Below, piece after piece: positions 19,105-25,745 of a stretch of 64,000 nt of DNA; position 1 is the stretch's first letter; every line of letters begins with the position of its first letter. The DNA comes from Parabacteroides sp. FAFU027 (GTDB lineage: Bacteria > Bacteroidota > Bacteroidia > Bacteroidales > UBA7332). The translations under genes were made by a program, and so were the position numbers. The notes below the pieces were generated by a model, which did not search any database, was not told where the DNA came from, and saw only the letters and a program-made list of their open reading frames with translations. The DNA is taken from NCBI RefSeq assembly GCF_022808675.1, contig NZ_JAKZKV010000007.1:272586-336585 (forward strand), in the 5' to 3' direction.

Positions 19105-21261
19105 ATGACTAAATCAACTCTACACAAATCCTGCATATCAGGAATCTTTATAGTTGCTTTTTTACTGCTTGCCTCTATCTCTTTAGTTAAGGCCGAAATA
19201 ACACCCGCCTTTCCCGGCGCAGAAGGGTTCGGCAGATATACCACCGGAGGACGCGGAGGCGCAGTTTACCACGTCACATCAACAGCTGATGACGGTTCTG
19301 CGGGAACCTTCCGCTGGGCTTTAAACAAAAGCGGTAAGCGAACCATTGTGTTCGACGTTTCGGGTACAATACACCTCACCTCTACCCTTAGCGTCTCAAC
19401 GGGGTACGTAACCATAGCAGGACAAACCGCCCCCGGAGATGGCATCTGCGTAGCCGATTACCCATTCACCATCAATGCCAGCAATGTTATTATCCGCTTT
19501 ATGCGCTTCCGGTTGGGAAACCTCTTCGTAGCTTATCATGAAGGAGATGGTCTGGGAGGTATGGATCAGGAAAACGTCATCGTTGATCACTGCTCGGTTA
19601 GCTGGAGTATTGACGAATGTTGCTCGGTATATGGAATGAAAAATATGACTGTTCAATGGTGTATCGTATCTCAGAGTTTACGTAATGCCGGTCACGTAAA
19701 AGGAGCCCATGGATACGGCGGTAACTGGGGTGGTTCGGGAGCCAGCTACCACCACAACCTGATTTGTCACCACGACAGCCGTGCACCTCGTCTTGGCCCG
19801 CGTGCCACAACCCAAACCGACGAACGTATGGATATGCGCAACAATGTCATTTACAATTGGGGCGGAAACGGCTGCTATGGCGGGGAAGGTATGAAGGTCA
19901 ACATTGTAAATAACTATTATAAGCCGGGACCCGGAACCATCCAAAGAGGTGGATCTATCCCTTATCGCATCGCAGCTATCGGCATACGTACCACTGCGTA
20001 TTGCGAAACCTACCCGGCATTCGCCCCGATGCTTCATGTATGGGGAAAATATTTCGTAAACGGAAATTACATCAATGGCTACAGCAATGTTACTGCCGAT
20101 AACTGGACAAATGGTATTTATGCACAGATATCTAATTCAACCAACGATTATTTGTTTACCGATGTCACAAAAGATACGATGAAGATTTCTGCGCCCATTG
20201 ATTTTGTTTACACAACTACACATACCGCCGAAGCAGCTTATGATAAAGTTTTAAAATATGCCGGGGCTTCGCTATCACGCGACTGGGTGGACACACTAAT
20301 GGTATATGACACCCGCTACGGCAAAGCATCACACACAGGAGCCGGAAGTGGCGATGTTTATGGCATCATTGATACGCAGGATGATAACAAGCCAGCAAAT
20401 GCGGGTAGTGACTGGAATGCCTGGCCTACCCTTATCAGCAAACCCTGCCCCACAGATACAGACCAGGACGGTATGCCGGATGTATGGGAAACCGCCAACA
20501 GTCTGGATCCCAATAACGCCTCGGATGGCAACACCCTGGACAACGACGGTTATACAATGCTGGAAGTATATCTGAACAGCCTCGTAGCGAATACCATCTC
20601 TGATCAAAACGCCGGAGGTACGGCTGCCGGATACACAACAAACAACACAGTTAAAACAAACAAAGTTACGCTATCTCAAAGCACATACAGTGGCACTTCC
20701 GGGGCATCATCTCCCTGGACCTTCAATGATGGTTACAGCATCACAAACAGCAATTCCAAGACATACGCAACCGGAAGTGAAATGGGTATTAAATTCTCAA
20801 CCGGTGTAAAGTTTACGGTTAATGTACCCACGGGAGTCGTTGTCGATAGCGTTATGTTTGTGGGATATGACAACTATGCGGGAACCGATTCATACATCAG
20901 CGAATTAAACGGAACTTCATTTACATCTACAAACTACGTATTTACCCAAAAGACTTCAAGCGGAACCTATACCGTTTGTACCAACAAAATACCATTGGCT
21001 ACTCCTGCATCCGGTTCATTTACTTTTACCGTAAGTGGAAACCAAATTGTAGCCTACCTGATATTAAGTACCCATTCAGCATCAATGGGCACTCAATCAA
21101 CAACCGTTTTGGCAGCAGATCTCAATGCCCCGGTAAATGTATATACAATTGACGGACGCCTGATTCGTGCCAATGTTATTCGAAGCAAATCCACAGAGGG
21201 ATTGCAAAAGGGAATATATATTGTCGATAACAAAAAGGTTGTAGTGGACAGACAATGGTAA
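19105..21261 (+). CDS. Secreted pectate lyase (PL1-like) with C-terminal sorting domain
   Basis: The 718-residue protein has a signal peptide (hydrophobic core GIFIVAFLLLASISLV, ending near KAE at about 30). A parallel beta-helix follows: AFPGAEGFGRYTTGGRGG, VIIRFMRFRLGN, DHCSVSWSIDECC and HHNLICHHDSRAPRLG, the usual PL1/pectate-lyase landmarks. At about 451-490 DTDQDGMPDVWE is a Ca-binding thrombospondin-3/dockerin-like motif. A beta-sandwich domain follows, then VYTIDGRLIR and GIYIVDNKKVVV, consistent with a T9SS type A sorting domain. It should cleave de-esterified pectin by beta-elimination outside the cell. The gene stands alone, not in a SusCD locus. Confidence 0.9.
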   Translation: MTKSTLHKSCISGIFIVAFLLLASISLVKAEITPAFPGAEGFGRYTTGGRGGAVYHVTSTADDGSAGTFRWALNKSGKRTIVFDVSGTIHLTSTLSVSTGYVTIAGQTAPGDGICVADYPFTINASNVIIRFMRFRLGNLFVAYHEGDGLGGMDQENVIVDHCSVSWSIDECCSVYGMKNMTVQWCIVSQSLRNAGHVKGAHGYGGNWGGSGASYHHNLICHHDSRAPRLGPRATTQTDERMDMRNNVIYNWGGNGCYGGEGMKVNIVNNYYKPGPGTIQRGGSIPYRIAAIGIRTTAYCETYPAFAPMLHVWGKYFVNGNYINGYSNVTADNWTNGIYAQISNSTNDYLFTDVTKDTMKISAPIDFVYTTTHTAEAAYDKVLKYAGASLSRDWVDTLMVYDTRYGKASHTGAGSGDVYGIIDTQDDNKPANAGSDWNAWPTLISKPCPTDTDQDGMPDVWETANSLDPNNASDGNTLDNDGYTMLEVYLNSLVANTISDQNAGGTAAGYTTNNTVKTNKVTLSQSTYSGTSGASSPWTFNDGYSITNSNSKTYATGSEMGIKFSTGVKFTVNVPTGVVVDSVMFVGYDNYAGTDSYISELNGTSFTSTNYVFTQKTSSGTYTVCTNKIPLATPASGSFTFTVSGNQIVAYLILSTHSASMGTQSTTVLAADLNAPVNVYTIDGRLIRANVIRSKSTEGLQKGIYIVDNKKVVVDRQW

Positions 21262-21298
21262 ATCCATAACACAATAGCATATTAATCTTTTTCTGGAA

Positions 21299-21343
21299 GG
21301 GAATTTTCGCTCAATCCGTAAGCGAAAGTCCCCTTTCTGCTTT
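21299..21343 (+). terminator. Probable terminator after the pectate lyase gene
   Basis: GGGAATTTTCGCT pairs imperfectly with AGCGAAAGTCCC, followed by the T-rich run CTTTCTGCTTTT. Confidence 0.55.
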
Positions 21344-21453
21344 TCCATCAATCTCGTGGTGCTTCCGCAATGTTTAAATCACAACGTGATGCCCTATGAT
21401 TATTTGGCAGCAAGCATGGAATACCCCACCGATAATTCCAAGGGGATGGACAC

Positions 21454-21484
21454 AAAAAAACCCCACCGAATCGGTGAGGTTTCC
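21454..21484 (-). terminator. Rho-independent terminator after rpsP
   Basis: On the minus strand AACCTCACCGA pairs with TCGGTGGGGTT and is followed by seven T residues in all. Confidence 0.9.
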
Positions 21485-21520
21485 AAAAAGTAAAAAAGGG
21501 ATTTCCTTTATTTGCCAATA

Positions 21521-22066
21521 TTATTCAGCAGCAGGAGCCTCTTCTTGTGCAGGAGCTTCAGTTGCTTCTTCAACCGGAGCTTCAGCGGCAGCAGCGGCAG
21601 CAGCTGCTTCAGCTTTTTTCTGAGCTAATGCTTCAGCTTTTGCTTTGTTTACTTCTTGTTCTGCAGCCAGACGTTTTGCAGCTTCAGCTTTAGCAGCTTC
21701 GCTCAATTTGCTTTTTACGCCTTGTACAGCAGATTGTTTAGTACCAGTCCAGCTTTCGAAACGTTTTTCAGCTTCTTCAGCAGTGAATGCACCTTTGTTT
21801 ACACCTCCCAACAAGTGTTTTTTCAACAAAACACCTTCTTTTGAGAGAATGCTTCTTGCGGTGTCAGTAGGCTGAGCACCGGTTTGCAGCCAATACAAAG
21901 CTCTTTCGAAGTTCAAATCTATTGTAGCAGGATTTGTGTTCGGATTATAAGAACCAATCCTTTCAATAAACTTACCATCTCGTGGAGCCCTGCTGTCAGC
22001 AACTACAACTTGATAGAACGCATAACCTTTGCGTCCGAATCTTTGCAATCTGATTTTTGTTGCCAT
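21521..22066 (-). CDS. rpsP: 30S ribosomal protein S16 with long Ala/Glu-rich C-terminal extension
   Basis: The 181-residue protein begins [20 protein letters not shown], a clear S16 start, and keeps [20 protein letters not shown]. The S16 core ends at about residue 85. The rest is a basic Ala/Lys region (residues 95-150) and an acidic Ala/Glu/Pro tail ([20 protein letters not shown]). Most S16 proteins have 75-100 residues; extensions are known in Bacteroidota. S16 stabilises 30S assembly. The gene is monocistronic, with a consensus promoter that overlaps a perfect inverted repeat. Confidence 0.95.
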   Translation of the reverse strand: MATKIRLQRFGRKGYAFYQVVVADSRAPRDGKFIERIGSYNPNTNPATIDLNFERALYWLQTGAQPTDTARSILSKEGVLLKKHLLGGVNKGAFTAEEAEKRFESWTGTKQSAVQGVKSKLSEAAKAEAAKRLAAEQEVNKAKAEALAQKKAEAAAAAAAAEAPVEEATEAPAQEEAPAAE

Positions 22067-22111
22067 TGATTTTGTTTTTAATGAATTAAGTTTTGCTTTA
22101 TATTAGCGGGC

Positions 22112-22142
22112 GCAAAGATACGAATATTTTACAGATTGACAA
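22112..22142 (-). promoter_or_regulatory. Consensus promoter of rpsP
   Basis: On the minus strand TTG (22142-22140), exactly 19 bp, then TATCTTTGC (22120-22112) is a perfect Bacteroidota promoter. The -33 lies within the inverted repeat at 22129-22149. Confidence 0.8.
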
Positions 22143-22149
22143 TCTGTAA
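22129..22149. promoter_or_regulatory. Operator-like perfect dyad over the rpsP -33 element
   Basis: TTACAGATT and AATCTGTAA are perfect 9-bp arms around GAC. The repeat covers the -33 hexamer region of rpsP, a position where a bound protein would block transcription. The binder is unknown. Confidence 0.55.
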
Positions 22150-22261
22150 GATAAATTTATTTCACCAGATTATCTCGGGGCTATTTTCCCCTGATTATCT
22201 CTTGTTTTCAAAATGGATTAATCCGGAAACTTTTCATATTATTCAGCCTCCTTCTTCCTTT

Positions 22262-22296
22262 AGAAATACAAAAAAATTAACTACTTTCGTATTTCT
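22262..22296. promoter_or_regulatory. Inverted repeat upstream of the TetR-type gene
   Basis: AGAAATAC (22262-22269) is mirrored by GTATTTCT (22289-22296) with 19 bp between. It lies about 50 bp before the regulator's ATG and could be its operator; this is inference from position only. Confidence 0.4.
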
Positions 22297-22344
22297 GAAT
22301 CAATTATCCTATCCAAACTCACAGTCACAACAAATACGACGGTT

Positions 22345-23118
22345 ATGAAAGAAGAGCAAGACAACATGCATGAAAGCACCGAATCCTCGGATAAAAAACG
22401 ACTCCGCAGAAGCAAAAAACTGATTAACAACGAAATAATGAAAGCCGTATCGTATATAATCGGCGAACAGGGATTCAGCAGACTGGGTATAAACACTGTT
22501 TCCGAGCAGGCTCAGGTGGAAAAACCATATATCTACCGAAACTTCGGGACTTTTGAAAAGGTTCTTGAGGAGTATATACTGAAAAATGATTTTTGGCTTC
22601 GTTTCATTATTCAACGCTCTTTCCAGAAAAATGAAGAAGGGTATTTCGATATCCACACCACTTTCACAAACCTGATGGTAGACCTGTACAAAACAATGGA
22701 TGACAACCGGGATTTCCGCAATATGATCCTGTGGGAGCTTTACGAAAACACCCCCTTCATCCGAAGCAATGCCGAACGCCGTGAAATTGAATCGGGTGAA
22801 CAAATGATATTGCTACACGATCATTTCAAAGATGTAAATATTGACATAGAAGCAATTACCGCATTATTCATCTCCGGCATTTACTATCTAGTGCTTCACA
22901 AGAACGTCTCCACGTTCTGCGGAATTGATTACAAAACCCTGGAAGGAAAGAAACGGATGATTACAGCTCTTAAAAACCTTAGCGATATGCTTTTTGAGCA
23001 GGCTGAACAAAAGAAAACCATCATTAAACGTATGTTGGCCAAGGGGATTGATCATCAGATCATTGCCGAAGTTGTAGAAGTTGACAAGAATTACGTCATG
23101 CGCTTTGTTGAAAAATAA
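22345..23118 (+). CDS. TetR-family transcriptional regulator with extra C-terminal helical motif
   Basis: The 257-residue protein has an N-terminal TetR helix-turn-helix at about residues 25-75 (NEIMKAVSYIIGEQGFSRLG, VSEQAQVEKPYIYRNFGTFE), preceded by a charged Glu/Ser/Lys-rich leader. The middle is a helical ligand domain. The last ~35 residues (KTIIKRMLAKGIDHQIIAEVVEVDKN, then YVMRFVEK) look like a second small helix-turn-helix, not normal for TetR. No divergent target gene is present; the next gene is an RsiV-like lipoprotein behind its own terminator. Inverted AGAAATAC/GTATTTCT flank the upstream region, possibly an autoregulatory site. The effector is unknown. Confidence 0.85.
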   Translation: MKEEQDNMHESTESSDKKRLRRSKKLINNEIMKAVSYIIGEQGFSRLGINTVSEQAQVEKPYIYRNFGTFEKVLEEYILKNDFWLRFIIQRSFQKNEEGYFDIHTTFTNLMVDLYKTMDDNRDFRNMILWELYENTPFIRSNAERREIESGEQMILLHDHFKDVNIDIEAITALFISGIYYLVLHKNVSTFCGIDYKTLEGKKRMITALKNLSDMLFEQAEQKKTIIKRMLAKGIDHQIIAEVVEVDKNYVMRFVEK

Positions 23119-23143
23119 CCGTTCTCACACCCCTATATCAGCG

Positions 23144-23189
23144 AAAAGCTCTGTCCAAATTTTCATTGAACAGAGCTTTTCTTGTTTTT
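23144..23189 (+). terminator. Rho-independent terminator after the TetR-type gene
   Basis: AAAAGCTCTGT pairs with ACAGAGCTTTT and is followed by CTTGTTTTT. Confidence 0.85.
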
Positions 23190-23284
23190 ATAACCTCGCG
23201 CATCCATACCGCATTTTCTCCGCCTTCTATTTTAAAGGAAAATAAATATTCCATCGTCTAAACCTCTAAAACAATGAAAATGCG

Positions 23285-23293
23285 TACATTTGT
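23285..23293 (+). promoter_or_regulatory. -7 promoter element of the RsiV-like lipoprotein gene
   Basis: TACATTTGT fits TAnnTTTG. Transcription would start near 23300, after the upstream in-frame ATG at 23297, so translation should begin at 23336. Confidence 0.55.
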
Positions 23294-23335
23294 ACCATGC
23301 AATTTACGTTCGTTCGAACAAAAAACATTCCCAAT

Positions 23336-24217
23336 ATGAGCTTCAACAAATACATCCAATTGGCGCTGGCATTTGTATTCGGCATCTTTTTCATCTCTTG
23401 CAACAAAGCCAAAACATCTGAATTACAGGAAAACAGCATCCAATTTGACTCGCTCGTTATCCAAAAAGAGAAGCACTTGTTCAATGACACATCAAAGGCC
23501 AATGCTAACATAGAGCTCAAACTGGTCGTTCCTAAGCCTAATACTTCAAAAAACATCCTCTCTGAAATTGAAAAGAATTTCAAGGTTACACTGTTTGGAA
23601 CGGTGGATTTTTCGAAAAGCATGAAGGATCTTGCAAACGGATATGTCGAGAACTACTTCAAAGAATATAAAGCTCTCGAAGCAATCTATCTTAAAGATCA
23701 GGAAGCATACAAGCAAAAACAAGGCAGCCAGGAAGAGGACATTTACGAACCTATGGAATCCTCCTACGACTACCAGCACAGCACCGAGCTTGAACTTAAA
23801 TTCAACAAAGCCAACCTTTTAAGCTACGTCATCCACCGCTACGACTACACAGGTGGCGCTCACGGCATGAATACTGACTCCTGTTATACCATTGTACTCA
23901 ACAATGGTAAATTACTAAAACAGGAAGATCTGTTTGATGAAGATGCGATGGATCAAGTCGCAGCTTTGATCGTCAAACACATCGCCAAAGACAACAAAGT
24001 AACACAAGCTGAAGAACTTGAAGAATTAGGATATTTCAGCGTAAAAGAAATATACCCCAATGGCAATCTGTACGTTACAGACAAAGGGATTACCTGGTCC
24101 TACAATCCGTATGACATCGCAGCATATGCTTTGGGGACTATTACAGCAACAATCCCCTTTGCAGAATTAAAGCCATTACTCAAACCCAATCACCCACTAA
24201 CAGCCTTTGTAAAATAA
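23336..24217 (+). CDS. RsiV-like lipoprotein (DUF4163/DUF3298)
   Basis: About 293 residues from ATG 23336, giving a compact lipoprotein signal MSFNKYIQLALAFVFG with lipobox FISC (Cys near residue 23). The N-terminal half is a DUF4163/PdaC-like region. The C-terminal half is DUF3298, with YDYTGGAHGMNTDSCYTIVL and WSYNPYDIAAYALGTI. The fold is shared with the lysozyme-binding anti-sigma RsiV and deacetylase PdaC, but there is no catalytic domain or transmembrane helix here, so it is probably a lipid-anchored periplasmic or surface protein of unknown ligand. rsmG starts only 4 bp after its stop, so they are likely co-transcribed. Confidence 0.85.
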   Translation: MSFNKYIQLALAFVFGIFFISCNKAKTSELQENSIQFDSLVIQKEKHLFNDTSKANANIELKLVVPKPNTSKNILSEIEKNFKVTLFGTVDFSKSMKDLANGYVENYFKEYKALEAIYLKDQEAYKQKQGSQEEDIYEPMESSYDYQHSTELELKFNKANLLSYVIHRYDYTGGAHGMNTDSCYTIVLNNGKLLKQEDLFDEDAMDQVAALIVKHIAKDNKVTQAEELEELGYFSVKEIYPNGNLYVTDKGITWSYNPYDIAAYALGTITATIPFAELKPLLKPNHPLTAFVK

Positions 24218-24221
24218 GACA

Positions 24222-24842
24222 ATGGAGATTATCGAAAAATATTTCCCTAATCTGACGGAAAAGCAACGTCAGCAGTTCTCTGAACTTTTCCCTCTTTATA
24301 CAGACTGGAACAGTAAAATCAATCTGATTTCCCGAAAAGATATCCAAAACCTTTACCCCCACCATATTTTACATTCACTGGGGATAGCCAAGCTGATTAA
24401 CTTCAAGCCGGGCAGCGAAGTCATGGATGTGGGCACAGGTGGTGGTTTCCCCGGAATTCCGCTTGCCATTCTATTTCCGGAAGTAACTTTTCACCTTGTG
24501 GACCGTATCGGTAAAAAAGTAATGGTGGCCAATGAAGTTGCCAAAGCCATCGGGCTGGAAAATGTCACTGTTCGCCACTGCGGAGTCGAAGAGGAAAAAC
24601 GGCAGTTTGACTTTGTAGTTAGCCGCGCCGTAATGCCTTTGGCCGATTTGGTAAAACTCGTGACGAAAAATATCAAGAAAAAACAAATCAACAGCCTTCC
24701 GAATGGACTCATTTGCCTGAAAGGTGGAGAATTACAACACGAAATCCTACCTTTCAGAAACAAAACGATGACTGTTGATTTGAAAGACTACTTTAAAGAA
24801 GAATTTTTCCATACCAAGAAAATCGTGTACGTTCCGTTATAA
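24222..24842 (+). CDS. rsmG: 16S rRNA (guanine-527-N7)-methyltransferase
   Basis: The 206-residue SAM-dependent enzyme methylates N7 of G527 in 16S rRNA in the cytoplasm. Family landmarks are LYTDWNSKINLISRKD (25-40), HHILHSL, the SAM-binding loop VMDVGTGGGFPGIPLAI (67-83) and FDFVVSRAVMPL. Length is normal. The start ATG follows the lipoprotein stop by 4 bp. A strong terminator follows at 24869. Confidence 0.95.
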   Translation: MEIIEKYFPNLTEKQRQQFSELFPLYTDWNSKINLISRKDIQNLYPHHILHSLGIAKLINFKPGSEVMDVGTGGGFPGIPLAILFPEVTFHLVDRIGKKVMVANEVAKAIGLENVTVRHCGVEEEKRQFDFVVSRAVMPLADLVKLVTKNIKKKQINSLPNGLICLKGGELQHEILPFRNKTMTVDLKDYFKEEFFHTKKIVYVPL

Positions 24843-24868
24843 TCCGGAATTACAGATAAGAAAGTTAT

Positions 24869-24927
24869 GAAACCACAGGTTGCAACAAAAAGATTGATTA
24901 TTTTTGTGAACCTGTGGTTTCTTTTTT
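24869..24927 (+). terminator. Long rho-independent terminator after rsmG
   Basis: AAACCACAGGTT pairs with AACCTGTGGTTT, with an inner ACAAAAA/TTTTTGT stem, followed by CTTTTTT. Confidence 0.9.
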
Positions 24928-24981
24928 GAGCCACTAAAAGCAATCCGGAATTCAACGCCAATTACAAATTAGACATAATAT

Positions 24982-25629
24982 ATGAAACTCAGAACCTTCG
25001 TTTTCAATCCGGTAGAAGAAAACACCTATTTGCTATACGACGATACCAAAGAGTGTGTCATCATTGACCCGGGCTGTTACAGTCCTGCCGAACAAGCTCA
25101 ACTCAAAGAGTTTATTCAGGAAAAGGAACTTACCGTAAAACACATACTCAATACGCACCTCCATTTCGACCACTGCTTCGGAATCAACTTCGTCTCGAAG
25201 ACTTATAACGTAGGACTCCAGGCCCATAAAGGAGACGAAGAATTTCTGCACCGCCTGCCCGAACAGGCAGCCCGGTTTGGATTCCATGTCAACGAGGAGA
25301 ATCCGACTATAAGCCAATATATCAATGAGGGCGATGAAATTAGTTTCGGAGAACAAACGCTGAGGGCGATTCATGTACCGGGACATTCTCCGGGAAGTAT
25401 TGTTTTTTATTCCGAAGAATATGGATGCCTTTTCGTGGGCGACGTATTATTCCAGCAGAGTATCGGCCGCACCGACCTGCCTGGCGGAGATTACGACACT
25501 CTTATCAATGGAATCAAGGCGAAACTTTACACTTTACCCGATGAAACCAAGGTTTTCCCGGGACATGGACCTGACACTACCATTGGATTCGAAAAACGGA
25601 ATAACTTCTACGTAAAAGGCAATATATAA
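24982..25629 (+). CDS. Metallo-beta-lactamase-fold hydrolase (glyoxalase II-like)
   Basis: The 215-residue protein has the complete metal-binding set: THLHFDH (58-64), HVPGHSPGS near 130-139, VGDVLF near 150-155 and PGHGPDTT near 191-198. These fit the glyoxalase II-like YcbL group, which hydrolyses thioesters using two metal ions, but the long C-terminal domain of true GloB is absent, so the substrate is uncertain. It is cytoplasmic (no signal peptide) and seems to be transcribed alone, between the rsmG terminator and gcvP. Confidence 0.9.
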   Translation: MKLRTFVFNPVEENTYLLYDDTKECVIIDPGCYSPAEQAQLKEFIQEKELTVKHILNTHLHFDHCFGINFVSKTYNVGLQAHKGDEEFLHRLPEQAARFGFHVNEENPTISQYINEGDEISFGEQTLRAIHVPGHSPGSIVFYSEEYGCLFVGDVLFQQSIGRTDLPGGDYDTLINGIKAKLYTLPDETKVFPGHGPDTTIGFEKRNNFYVKGNI

Positions 25630-25745
25630 AAGGCTTTTTACATTCTCTCCTTAATCTAAAAACACACCTATGAAACCGGCACAATGAGCTACTGCCCCAT
25701 CTTTGCCGGTTCCATGCGTAATATTAACTTCATTATAAATCACGC

